Shown: in pieces, positions 10,781 through 21,270 of the stretch
How the letters are laid out: each line of letters begins with the position of its first letter
How positions within the stretch are numbered: the first letter of the stretch is position 1
Origin: Emiliania huxleyi CCMP1516
Lineage: Eukaryota; Haptophyta; Isochrysidales; Noelaerhabdaceae
Direction: 5' to 3'
DNA length: 64,000 nt
Assembly (NCBI RefSeq): GCF_000372725.1
Contig: NW_005196020.1
Location: 280,758-344,757 of the forward strand
The notes under the pieces: generated by a model
Told to the model about the DNA's origin: nothing
The model's input: the letters and a program-made list of their open reading frames with translations, nothing else
Database searches by the model: none
Translations under genes and position numbers: made by a program

Positions 10781-13700
10781 TCAGGAGAGAAACTTGCCGT
10801 CGGCGTCTACCTCGCTGAATCCAGTCCCCTCGCCGCCGACCTGGCCAATCCCGTCAACCTCGCACACGGCGCCCTTGAACTTAGGCAGGTAGGGCGCCCT
10901 GCAGAACGAGGAGTAGGCGATCTCCGAGCCGCGGTAAATGGGCACAAACGACTTGTTGCACACGACAAACGGGTTGCGCTCGTCGTACGCCTGCGGCAGC
11001 AGAGGGCGTGAGGCGCGCGGGCGGGAGGGCGGAGGGGAGTCCAGATCAGAGGGGAGGGGAGGGGAGCGGGGACAGGAGTGGATTGCAGCGGGGGCGCGCG
11101 CCATAGTGAAGTCATCGGTCAAATCCGACTCGCAAGCCTGGATCACCTTGCGCGCCGTCTGCGCGAATTCGGGCTTCGGGTTGAGCTCGAGGAGCCGGCG
11201 CGCAAAGGCGGCGGCGGAGCGCTTGAGCTTGGCCTTCCACGAGATGTTCATCGCCGAGCGGAGCGCGAGGATCATGTGGGCCGGCTGCAGGTTGCAGTGC
11301 GTGAAGTAGGCGGCGAGCTCGCACGCGCGCACCTGCGCGGCGGGAAGAGCGGGGTGGGGCTGGAGGGGCTGGGGCTGGGCGGGGCGGGGCGGGCGGGGGG
11401 GGGGGGGGGTGAGAGTGTGCGAAGGCCGAGGTACGGGAGGGCGGCGCGCCTTTTCGTCGGCGCCGAGGGTGCGGCGGAGGAGCTCGAGGCGGAGGCCGGT
11501 GATGTACTCGCGGCAGATGCCGAGCAGCTCCTTGAGCTCCGCCACCTGCTGCCGCGACAGCGCCAGCGCGAGGGCGATGCTCCCCATGATGCTCTTGAAG
11601 GCGTCGAGCGCCTCGGCAAACTTGCCCCCGGTGACGAGTCCGTACGCCGCCTTGAGCTTCTCGACGAGCGAGCCGAGGCTGATGCACACGCACGGCCAGC
11701 CGCCCGGCCGGGTGAGCGGCGCCTGCAGCGACGGCAGCGACGGCGCCGGCGCGAGCACCGACTGCGACGATGCGGCGAGCGCGAGGAAGGCGCCCCGCAG
11801 CGGCTCGAGCCGCGCGAGCCCAAACTGGCGCTGCAACAGCTGCATCGCCGACTCGAAAGAGCCGGCGGCGGCGTGGTCCGCCGCGAGGCGCGACTCGCGC
11901 GACCAGCGCGTCGTCAGCGGCATCCCCACGTTTGGCGCGACGTAGTACCCGCCGCCCATCGACGCGCGCTCGCTGCCGCCCGGCAGGTCGCCCAGGTCCA
12001 GCTCCTCCGTCCCCCACCCGTCCCCATCCGCGCCCTCGCCCCCCAGCGGGTCCGCGTCGTCGCCGAGCGGGTCGCCGCCGCCGCCGCCGCCGCCGCCGCC
12101 GGTGCCGTCCAGGTCGAGGTCGTCGTCCCCCCACCCGCCGCCGCCGTCCATGTCGTCAAGGTCGAGCCCCGCGTCGCCCAAGCCCGAGTCGGCGGTGGCG
12201 CCGCCGCCGCCGCCGCCGGCGAGCGTGCGCTCGAAGGTGCCCTTTGAGACGGTGAGGAGCGGCCAGTTGCTGTCGCGAGAGATGGGCAGCGCGGGGTAGA
12301 GCATCTTCGGCGCGGGCGAGAGCGGCTCGGGTAGCGGGAGCCCGGCCGCGGTGAGCTGCTGCGAGAGGGCCTCGGCCTGCTCGGTGAGGCCGTACGTGAG
12401 GGCCGTGATGTAGGCGAGCGGGATGTGGCCCGCCTCAACGAGCAGCTTGACGCGCTCGGGCACGTCGCCGAGGTAGAGCGCGTTGTGGAAGCGCCCCATC
12501 ACGTCGGAGCGCATCTCCGCGATCTTGAGCATCTTTTTGAGCTTGTCGATGTTGCCCGTCATCAGGTAGAGGAAGGAGAGCTTCTCCATGTCCTTGGTGC
12601 GCTGGTAGGCCATCTCCACCACCTGGTGGTTGCCGTGCTTGAGCGCCTCGGCGCCCAGCCGGTGCCAGTTCTCCTTCGAGTCGAGCGCCTGCGCCGCCTG
12701 CAGCGCAATGTCGACGTTGCCGCACTCGACGGCCAGGTTGAAGCGCGTCTGCTCGTCCGAGACAAAGTGGAGGGCGACCTGCGGGAAGCCTTTCTTCTGC
12801 AGGTAGGCGATGATGGCGTGGCCCGAGAGGCGCGACTGCTTAATGATGCGGATCACGCGCTCAAACTCCTTCTTGTGCAGCGAGAGCTTAAACTGGCACT
12901 CGGTCACGTCAACCACCATCTTGCGCACCTTGCCCTCCCGGTCGAGGCAGTGCACGGTGCCGCCAGAGACGCGCGAGATGTAGACGGGCACCTGCAGTGA
13001 ACGTCAAGGGCGTGCCGTGGGCGTGTCGCGGGCGTGACACGGACGCGCCGTGAGGCGGTGATGGAGTGGACACGGCGGGGCGGGGCGCAGTGGCTCTCAG
13101 GAGCACGCGCAGCAGCAGCAGGCGTCTCGGAAAAACTGTGCTATCGGAAAGCCACTCACGTCGAGCGTGCGGATGATGCCCGAATCGCCGTTGATGAGGC
13201 AGTACTTGATGTGGTTGAGGGTCGAGTAGACGAACACCTACTCGCGCCGAGAGCGGTCAAGGCGCCGGCCCCAGACCGCGCGGCTGCGAGCGTTGAGCGG
13301 GCGGCAGACCTCGTTGCCGTCCCACGCGCCCGACTTGATCCGGATCGTCTCGTGCACCATGCAGAGCTGCTCGAGCTTCTTGTTTGCGATGACGACGCCG
13401 TGCTTCGAGAGCAGGGCGACGTGAGAGTTGTCGGGCGACCAGACCACGTACTTGACGGCGGGCGTCGACAGCTCGGCAACCGCCTTGCGCTGCTGCACGT
13501 CAAAGAGCGAGATGCGCTCCTCGGAGCGCAGCAGCAGCATGCCGGTGCCCACGGGGAAGAGGCAGTCGGTCGAAGCGTGCGGCGGTGCGCACTTCTTCGT
13601 CACCTCATTCTGGAAGTTCTTGATCAGGATCTGCCGGTTCTTGTCCAGCACGGCGAAGCGCTGCCGCGCGACAAACACGGCAGAGCTGCCCGCACCGCGC

Positions 13701-15433
13701 TTGCACTCCTGCGACTGGTCCGACGAGCGGCCGTCGCGCGGCACCGAGTAGAGCTCGTAGGAGCCACCGTCGGTGTCGTGGCAGACGAGCAGCATGTTCT
13801 CCTGCTCATTGTAGTGGACCTATGGGCACGCGCCGCCCGCACGTCATGGACACGTGCGTCCGGCGTTTTCCTGGTCGTGCCGCGGCGCGCCGAGCGCGCG
13901 ACGGCGGGGCCGCCCGAGTTGCCCGAGCGGCGGATCGACATGAGCGCCGTGTCCTTGCCGGAGCCGTAGTCGAACGAGCGCACGTACCGGTCCTTGACGA
14001 AGAGCACGCCACCGGAGATTGGAGTGAAGGCCGGCCGCTCGCGCTCGAGCTTGAAGACGATCATGCCGCCGTCATGGCCCGCGGCGAGCAAGTTGGACTC
14101 CTGGTGCACGGCGAGGATCCAGAAGCGGTCGTGCTCGCGGCGGAAGGTCTGCACGCCCTGCCGCTTGGACATGTCCCACACGCGGATCGACTTGTCCTCC
14201 GAGTTTGAGATGATGAGCTCCTGCTTTGGGTGGAAGAGGGCGCACGAGACGTTGTTGATGTGGCCGCGCAGCGTGTCAACCTCCCACGCCTTGGTCTCGT
14301 TCATCCGCCAGAGCTTGACCTGGGGGGAGGGGCGAGGCGGGGGTGAGGAGAGATGTGCGCGATGCGGCGCGCGGCCCGCGGGGGGAGGGGGGGGGGGGAG
14401 GGAGGCGACGTCGCCGCAAGGCGGGTGGCGGGCGAGAGGTGCGAGAGAGAGATCGCAGGGAGGGAGTGGGAGCAACCTGCCGGTCGTCGGCGCCAGAGAC
14501 GATGAGCGGGAGGGTGGAGTGGAAGGAGGCCCAGTTGACGCCGCGGTCGTGCCCCTCGAGAACGTACTTGACCGTCGCGTCGTTGCCTCCGAAGAGGTCC
14601 TCGACCTTCATGTTTGGGATCGCCTTGCCGAGCTTGCTCGAGAGCGACCCTCCGGGGCTGCTGCCGGCGGGGTCGGGCATGGGCGGCCCCATGGCGCTAC
14701 GCTCCTCTGGCGTGACCGTCTCGGGCAGCGTCTTTTTGCGCAGCCCGCCGATGTCCCACACACGCACCGTCTGGTCGAGCGAGGCGGACAGCACCAGGTC
14801 GTCCTTTGCAGACGCGGGGCGGACGGGCGGGCAAGCGTCAGGCGAGCGAGGCTGGGGAGGTGGAGCCGCGAGGCGCGGGCCGCCGCAGCGAAGGGCGGGA
14901 GAGGGCGGCGCGTGGCGAGGCTCCAGCAGCTGCCCTCTGGCGCGCGGGCGCAGCGCGGCGCCAGGGCAGTGGAAGTGTCTCGGAGGCGTCCCCACCTTGA
15001 CGTGGAACTGCGCGCACATGACGTAGTGGTTGTGGCCGGTGAGGACGGAGACGCACGAGCGCTGCTGCCAGTTCCAGATGCGGATCGTCTGGTCGTCCGA
15101 CGCCGACACGATCCACGGGTGCTCCACGTGGAACTGCACGGTGCGGATGTAGTCGAGGTGGCCGAGCAGCGAAAACAGGCAGCGCCGCAGCTTGTAGTTC
15201 CAAACCTTGATCTTGTAGTCGTCGCCGCCGGTGACGAAGAGCGGCTGGCTCTGGTGGAAGCACACCCCGCGCACCGGCCCGTCGTGCTCATCAAACCGGT
15301 CGATCAGCGTCCCCATCCGAAAGTCCCACAGCTGCACGACGCCATTGTGCAGCGACGCGAGCACCCACGGCCGGCTCGAGTGGAATGCGAGGCCCTTGAC
15401 GCGGTTCGACTTGGTCTCGAACTTGGTCAGCAT
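10781..15433 (-). CDS. COPA: coatomer subunit alpha
   Basis: A multi-exon gene for the alpha subunit of the COPI coat, which drives Golgi-to-ER retrograde vesicles. It starts at ATG 15433 with the canonical alpha-COP opening [20 protein letters not shown] and a WD40 propeller ([54 protein letters not shown]). A second propeller and the alpha-solenoid follow ([40 protein letters not shown]). An acidic Gly/Asp/Trp linker leads to the C-terminal domain ([20 protein letters not shown]). Introns lie near 14994-14808, 14477-14320, 13880-13820, 13300-13240, 13159-12996, 11444-11336 and 11100-10995. At least one junction, at SGNSGGP, has no GT donor and probably uses GC. Length is close to the roughly 1,230 residues of the family. 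The borders are read by eye and may shift by a few bases. Confidence 0.95.
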
Positions 15434-16497
15434 CGCGCCGCGCCACGCCGGTCGCCGCGGGAGCCGAAACTGCGGGGGGGGAGAGGGGATGCGCGCTCAG
15501 AGCTTCGGGTCGCGTGCAGACAGCGTGGCGGCGGCGGCGGCTTGTGTGCTTATGAAAATACCGCAGGACGCGAGTGGGCGGCCGCGCGGCGCGTGACGGC
15601 TGACGTGGGCGTGCGGTGCGTGAGTGAGGTCCGTCCGCCGACCGAGGCGCAGAGCGCTTGTTGTTCTGTGCAGCGCGCCGACGCAAAAAATTACCTCCAC
15701 GTGTTTGTTGTAGGTGTGTGTGTGTCACACACTAAGGTAAGGTAAGGTAAACGTCTCCACACACACAAAGTGGTGGGGCAAGGGGGGGCGACCCTCGCAT
15801 CTCCACGCCCGGACACGGGCAGGAGCCCCACGGCATTCAAAGTGCAAGCACGGTCTCAGCCCTACCTGGCCATTCTAGATTATAGAATGGCATCCTTACA
15901 TCTAGAATGGCGTCTCGCGCGCGCTCACCCGGCCGCCTCGCAGCCCCAGCGGCCGGGGGGCGCTTGCCGGGGTTGGGGCTGGTCACACACAGGCGCCACT
16001 TTAACGCGGCGAGCCAGAGGAGTCACACAGGAGAGCCCCCAACATGCCACATTTTCAGCAGCAGACGGGCCGCGGTGAGGGCCCATTCTGTATCGAAGAA
16101 TGGGGTCCGCCGCCGTCCCCCACGGCCTTCTCACGCCCCCAGCGGCGGCGTGCCGCTCGGCCAGACTGGTGGGGTTCGCGCACAAGCCCCAGTTCAACAC
16201 AGAGAGCCCAACAGTCCGCAAATGAGAGTCCTCCCCCCGCCCCCAAACCAGAGCAGACGCCGGGGGGTGCGCCACGTATGGCAAAAGCAAACGCACGATG
16301 GCCGCCGGCGGCCGTTGAGCGCTGCCGCCGTTCGAGCCTTGGATGTCAGTCCGTCGCCGCCTGTGGCGAGGGCAGTGGAGGTGTGAGATTTGTGCTCGCA
16401 AGCGGTGGGCGGGCGAAAGGGTCGGGCGGCGAAAGAGAGCAGACAGCAGACAGCGCGAAATGCGGACTACTCGTGTCACATCTACTCCTCGTGTCAC
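15434..16497. other. gene-free stretch with ATTCT/AGAAT hairpins
   Basis: No gene is supported. An AG acceptor-like site near 15472 on the minus strand could belong to a 5' UTR intron of COPA. A (GT)n tract and (AAGGT)n copies lie at 15712-15752. Perfect short hairpins lie at 15869-15891 (GCCATTCTA/TAGAATGGC, 5-base loop) and 16082-16104 (CCCATTCT/AGAATGGG, 7-base loop). Confidence 0.5.
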
Positions 16498-17094
16498 CTA
16501 GTCATGGTTGTCGCTTCCCTGGCCGGTCTCCGAGTCCTGCTCCTCGCCCGAGTCCTCGTCCAAGTTCGAGTAGTCTTCCTCCTCTTCGTCCTCTTCGTCG
16601 ATCTCGTCGAGCCGGCTCCTGGCCCGACGCCCGTGACGCTGCTGGGGCCGACTTGCTACGCGCGCTGCGACCCTGACCGCCACCTCTGCTGCCGCCTGTG
16701 CTACCCGTAGTCCTTGCCGGCGAGCGAGTGCCTTTTGCGGGGCTGTCGCCAGAGCGGGTGTCGCCACGGCCGTCTTCTGATCTGTTTTGTGGTCTGCGGA
16801 CTGCGCGCTGCGCGCTGCGCTGCGCGTCTCGAGGCGCGCCGCAACACAGCCCGTGTAAATGGGGTAATGGATAAACCAAGCATCCCCGATGGCCGGGGGG
16901 ATGTCCCATGGCCCCGGGGTGGCCGTGGGCACGCAGGGGGCGCCGCTACGGGCCGCTGCGGCGCCCATTCTACTTCGAAGAATGCCATTCTTGAAACTAG
17001 AATCTAGGTCTGAGACCGAGCACCGGCCCGGTGCCGTGGGTGAGCAACCTGTGCACCCCACTCCCTCCCTCCCTCCCAGACACAGGACCCACAC
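16498..17094 (-). CDS. hypothetical protein with acidic C-terminus
   Basis: I do not recognise it. The last 45 residues before the stop at 16498 are strongly acidic (RSRLDEIDEEDEEEEDYSN, then SGEEQDSETGQG), unlike chance translation of this GC-rich DNA. The preceding part is Ala/Arg/Gln-rich and may include unspliced intron. No start codon is convincing, and the alternative frame around 16700-16900 (Gly/Ser/Arg-rich) may be the true upstream exon. A short hairpin with CATTCT/AGAATG arms lies at 16966-16984 within the uncertain 5' part. Confidence 0.3.
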   Translation of the reverse strand: MWVLCLGGREGVGCTGCSPTAPGRCSVSDLDSSFKNGILRSRMGAAAARSGAPCVPTATPGPWDIPPAIGDAWFIHYPIYTGCVAARLETRSAARSAQSADHKTDQKTAVATPALATAPQKALARRQGLRVAQAAAEVAVRVAARVASRPQQRHGRRARSRLDEIDEEDEEEEDYSNLDEDSGEEQDSETGQGSDNHD

Positions 17095-17328
17095 ACAACC
17101 CCCACAGCGTGGACGACTACGTGTTCAGAAACACCAAGCAGCGAGGCGAGGGTGAAGGGGTAAGGGGCTGTTGTGGGGCAGAATCTACATCTCGAGTGGG
17201 CGGGTCACATCTGTGTGGGCCCAGTGTGCGCACCCGGCGCATATGCTAGTGCTATCCTGCCCTATGGGAGGCAGAGGGATGGGGGGAGGGGGGGGCAGAG
17301 GTAAGGTGGGGTGAGACTGGGGAGGACC

Positions 17329-17948
17329 TCAAAGGTCCTCCATGGGGGTGGGGTCCGGCTCGAAAAGGTCAAAGTGCTCGATGCCGGTCCCGCCATCGCC
17401 GCCGACGCCGTCGCCCTCGTCCGCCTTGGAGGCGGAGGTCGTCGGGCGGGGCGCCTCGCCCGTCGCGAACCTGCCGCTGAACACGGCGTCGGCCGGCGCC
17501 GAGGCGCCGGCAGCCGTGATCAGGTCGGCGACCTTTCGGTCCCTGCAGGCCGCATCAATTTTGCCGCGCCGGGACGGCTCGTAGAGCTCGTTGGCGAGCC
17601 AGTCCCGGGCGACCTTCGTCGCCACGGAGCCCAGAGGGACCGTGGCGTACACCAGGTCGCCGAACCCGCTGCCCCCCTCGGGAGGGAGCGATAAGGCGAC
17701 CTCTGAATGTTGGACCCTGTGGGGTTGCGCGCCGCCCGCGTCGCAGCCTCCAGGCCGTCCATCACGAACTCGACGTTCTCGCGCAGCTGCGCGTGCGGGT
17801 AGTCCGCACGCTCGGCCTCGCTCGCGGCCGCCGCCGCAGCCTTCCTCTCCACGCCTTGTTCGCGTTCGCCTTCTCTGCCGTCTCTCGACCGCGGGCGCGG
17901 CCTCTCGACCGGCGGAGGGGGGGGCTCGCCACCCGTCGTTCGACCCAT
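17329..17948 (-). CDS. hypothetical two-exon protein
   Basis: ATG at 17948 (MGRTTGGEPPPPPVERP) opens a Pro/Arg-rich then Ala/Glu-rich helical stretch with HAQLRENVEFVMDGLEAATR. The frame changes between about 17735 and 17665, which implies an intron. The second exon reads GFGDLVYATVPLGSVATKVA, then DWLANELYEPSRRGKIDAAC, and ends with an acidic Gly-rich tail GIEHFDLFEPDPTPMEDL. The exon borders are not resolved. The second-exon composition looks like a real folded segment. No known family is recognised. Confidence 0.5.
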
Positions 17949-18106
17949 CTACTTATATACATAAATCAAACGGACACCTCTACCCAGTAGGAGATGCGGT
18001 CTTTGTCAGGGTTCCGTTTGTGGGGTCGTGTGGCTAGGGTCGTGGACGTGGTGCTGGTGGACGTGGTCGGCGAGGGCTAAATAAATAAAACGGTCAAACC
18101 GCGCGC

Positions 18107-18916
18107 TCACGCCACGAACGCCGCCGCGAAGCTGAGCTGGTCGCCCGGGTAGTAGCACGAGGCGTACGGCCGCAGCGCCGCGCCCGTCGGGAAGGCGCGG
18201 GGCTGGTCTTCTCTCCCGCGAGCGTGGCGGCGCAGGTCCTCGTCCCGCAGCGGCAGCGCCTGCAGGCGCTGCCCGCCGTTGACGCGGAAGGAGAGGGAGC
18301 CGGCGTCGTGGTCGAGAGTGACCTCGACGACCGCGCCGGCGGCGCCGGCCCGCGCCAAGCACCCGCTCTGCAGGACCCGCTTGTATGTGCCGCTGGGATA
18401 GCCGTCTGGCGGCGCGGCGCCAAAGTCGAGCCGGCCGTCGGCGTCTTGGCTCGCACAGCGCATGCGGCCACTCAAGAGGAAGAGGCCCCAGCTGCAGCGC
18501 GCCGCCGTGTCGCACACGCCGACCCAGAGGCCGTTGCCGTCGTTGCTTCGCGAGTGGTCGACGCGAACGGCCCATGTCGAGGCGCCGGTCCTCGGCAGCA
18601 GCCCGCCCGTGGCCCACAGCTCGACATCGGCGCTCCGGCCGACGACGGTGATCGTGCGCCCGTGGTTGCTCACCCGCCACCTCCAGTCGTCGCTAACCCG
18701 CCAGCGCAAACGTCTCGCCTCCGCCAGCTCCCGCACCGAGCCGCATTTGTTCCGGACGCCGCTGCAGACGCAGCGAAGGCGGAGCACGTCGCGAGGGCTG
18801 TTGGAGAGGGCAAAACGGCCCACGAGATCCACCACCTCGTCCGGCAGGTCCTCGAGCGTCGGCGGCGGCGCCGTGGCGCCGCCGGCGAGGTCAGAGGCGA
18901 AAAGGGAGCTACACAT
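18107..18916 (-). CDS. F-box protein with SPRY/B30.2 domain
   Basis: A single-exon frame of 269 residues from ATG 18916. Residues about 19-65 form an F-box-like three-helix motif (LEDLPDEVVDLVGRFALS, then VLRLRCVCSGVRNKC). Residues about 95-265 form a SPRY domain: WAVRVDHSRSNDGNGLWVGV, CSWGLFLLSGRM, GTYKRVL, VEVTLDHDAGSLSFRVNGG and LRPYASCYYPGDQLSF. By analogy with SPRY-type SCF or SOCS receptors it would present substrates to a cullin-RING ligase; that role is inference. The sense-strand motif TAAAATTCTTTT sits 10 bases upstream of the ATG and recurs ahead of several other genes here. Confidence 0.7.
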   Translation of the reverse strand: MCSSLFASDLAGGATAPPPTLEDLPDEVVDLVGRFALSNSPRDVLRLRCVCSGVRNKCGSVRELAEARRLRWRVSDDWRWRVSNHGRTITVVGRSADVELWATGGLLPRTGASTWAVRVDHSRSNDGNGLWVGVCDTAARCSWGLFLLSGRMRCASQDADGRLDFGAAPPDGYPSGTYKRVLQSGCLARAGAAGAVVEVTLDHDAGSLSFRVNGGQRLQALPLRDEDLRRHARGREDQPRAFPTGAALRPYASCYYPGDQLSFAAAFVA

Positions 18917-19719
18917 CGGGGCAAAAAAGAATTTTAGCCACGCGATCCCCGCAAGACATCAAGGGCGAGGACACGCACAGGACGCACCTCTAGTGAGGCC
19001 CGCATAGTAATGTGGGTGACTCCTGCCGCCGCCCCTGCCACCCCTGTGTCAGTGTGCCTGTGGTAGGAGAGACTGCCAGCGGGAAGCTGGAGGCAGGTCG
19101 CTAGACTGAGATGAGACCGCCAGTGGAGTTGGGAGCCCACCGTGCACCGCGCTGCGAGCCTGTCGTGTCCCTTGTAGGTAGGTAGGTAGAAAGGTGAAGA
19201 ACAGCCAGGCTCGGACTGGAGTCTGGACACCAACGCGGTATGGGTGGACGCTGGACAGATGATGACGACACGCACGAGCGACACACAGACACAAACAGGC
19301 TCACAAGACACACAGCCATCTGGCTGCCACACACGCTGAGTCGGCGTACACATAACTCAGGGCCACATCCTCCCTGTCGCCCCCCCCAGCACTCCCACGG
19401 TGCCAAGGGCACAAACAAGGGCACAACTCAAACAACAGACGACAGGAAGTGACATGTGAGGCTAGAGCAGCTTGCTCCAGGATAAATAGAGCAGTCATCT
19501 CCAGGAGAGATGGGCGACGCACGAACCCCGCCCCGCTCACAGGGCGTGCATCACACAGGCGTGGACTGTGTGACTCCTCGGGTTTCTGGGACAGAGGTGC
19601 GCTAGTCGCTACAGTCGGACGGCTCCGGCACGTCTGATAGGCAGGGCTTAGGAAGGAGTTTTGGGCCGGGTCGCCTCGAATACTTTTTGCAGCCGGGAGG
19701 CCGACTCGTTGCGATACTA
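18917..19719. other. gene-free divergent spacer
   Basis: It lies between the start of the F-box/SPRY gene and the plus-strand Coa1-like gene, so it should hold both promoters. A GTAGGTAGGTAG microsatellite is at 19174-19190 and an A/C-rich ACACAGACACAAACAGG stretch near 19281. Nothing else is seen. Confidence 0.5.
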
Positions 19720-20325
19720 ATGAGCTTGGCCGTCGCTGTCCTGGGCCTTTTGTTGGGTCCGCCGGCCCGGCAGGCGGAGAGATCTCCGCCCGTAGCCATG
19801 AACAATCCACTGGCACGATTCAACCCGTTCAACCCGTCGCCGAATGAGCCAGAGTCGGCTCTCACGAACGGCATCGACGAGCTTCTCAAGGACGCCCCGC
19901 TGCCTGTCAAGGTGCTCGGTGGTCTCGTCAAGCCGCTGATCGCCGGGCTCGGGGCCGCACTGCAAGAGAGCCAGGCCCAGGGCGAGTCGCTGCTGCAGGA
20001 GGCGCAGGGGGCCCTGCGCGCGGACTCACGGGTGGCTTCGCTGCTCGGCAGCGACGTCGTGGTCGGCGCTACCTTCTCGCAGTCTTCGAGCAACGTGAAC
20101 GGCGCTGTTAGTCTGGCGCTGCAGTGCCAGCTCTCAGGGAAAAAGGGGGAAGGGGTGGTCTCCATCCGCGGCCAGGGTGGCAACGGAGATGTGTATGTCA
20201 CATCTCTGGTGGTGCAGGCGAATGGGCAACAGTTCGAGGTCCCGACGCTGCGCGGCGGCGGTGGCGGAGATGTTAGTGGAGGAGCAGGTGGCAGCGGTGT
20301 CATCGACATCGAGGTTGTTCAGTGA
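19720..20325 (+). CDS. Coa1/Tim21-like domain protein, organelle-targeted
   Basis: The first in-frame ATG is 19720 (MSLAVAVLGLLLGPPARQAE), a hydrophobic leader; the frame is open a little further 5'. The mature part has amphipathic helices (NGIDELLKDAPLPVKVLGGL) and then a small alpha-beta unit: SLLGSDVVVGATFSQSSSNV, ALQCQLSGKKGEGVVSIRGQ and DVYVTSLVVQANGQQFEVP. This order (short helix, LG-x-V, G-K-x-G-G-V strand, final strand pair) resembles Coa1/Tim21-like domains in membrane-complex assembly factors. The tail is Gly-rich. The family call is by pattern only. A plastid or mitochondrial location is inferred from the leader. Confidence 0.45.
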   Translation: MSLAVAVLGLLLGPPARQAERSPPVAMNNPLARFNPFNPSPNEPESALTNGIDELLKDAPLPVKVLGGLVKPLIAGLGAALQESQAQGESLLQEAQGALRADSRVASLLGSDVVVGATFSQSSSNVNGAVSLALQCQLSGKKGEGVVSIRGQGGNGDVYVTSLVVQANGQQFEVPTLRGGGGGDVSGGAGGSGVIDIEVVQ

Positions 20326-20568
20326 AGTCCGACCCGGTCTCTCGGCTCTCTCGCTCGCGCACACCTTGGAAACTGCTGCGCCCTTTTCCCTGATTGTGCG
20401 GGGTTTTGAGCCTCGCCCCTCTGTGTATAAGAGATCTGAATAATAGAGATAGAGGGAGAGCCAAAAATGTAAACGTCGAGCGGCATGTGTCCGAGATCGG
20501 CTCTGCGTAAAGTCTAAAGACAGAGAGACGCGCCGTTGGAGACCCCTGCAAGACCTCAAGACCACGCT

Positions 20569-20982
20569 CTACCCGAGGAAGCCGCCATCGCCGCCGCCAC
20601 CCATCTGCGCCTGCGCCTTAGCCCTCGACGCCCACGTCTGCGAGACGATCGCCATCGCGTCGAGATACCTGCGCACCCATCGGGCGGGCGCGTCGGCTGG
20701 GCTGGGCTGCGTCGACGCCGACGGGACTGACGCGCCTGTCCATGCACTTTGCGGTGCAAATCTTCTCGGAGTCGTCCAGCTTGGGCCCAGGCCGGGTGAC
20801 GCACTTGGTGAAGCACTTGCTCGTGATCACCTGCCACGCCGCGTGGGTCAGCCCACCGCCACGTCCGGCCGAGCGCCCAGCGCCCAATCGGCGGCGCACA
20901 CCTGCATTACCTCCTGGATGTACTGCGCCGCCATCTGTCCCTGGACCTGCATCTTGGCGCTGTTGATGTCACCGTCGTCCAT
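20569..20982 (-). CDS. TIM13: mitochondrial intermembrane-space chaperone Tim13
   Basis: Three exons (20982-20902, 20830-20736, 20668-20569) give 91 residues, the normal size for small Tim chaperones. The twin CX3C motif is intact: KCFTKC and ICTAKC, separated by VTRPGPKLDDSEK. It is preceded by VQGQMAAQYIQEVMQ and followed by MDRYLDAMAIVSQTW, as in Tim13. With Tim8 it would escort hydrophobic inner-membrane precursors to TIM22. Intron 1 is GT-AG. Intron 2 (20735-20669) is GC-AG, and splicing it restores MDR-YLDA exactly. The protein ends in a short Gly-rich tail before TAG at 20571-20569. Confidence 0.9.
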
Positions 20983-21270
20983 GCTGGATCAAGAGAGCGG
21001 GCAGGGGAGCGGGCAGGGGCGACGAGAGTACGATCGCGTCTGGAGTGGAAGGAAGAAAAACCGCTGACAACACTTCCCCTGCGCCCGCGGCGCGCCGCCG
21101 CGCGGCGCCGCCGCCGCGCCCCGCCGCCCCCGCGGGAGCCCGACTGCCGTGGCGGGCGGCCGCCCCTCTCGCGGCGCGCGCGGCGCTCCGAGTCGCCCGC
21201 CGCTCCTGTTCCCATCGCGCCCATCCCACAGGCCGTGCAACCAGGGCGCAGGGGAGCCATGGGACAAACG

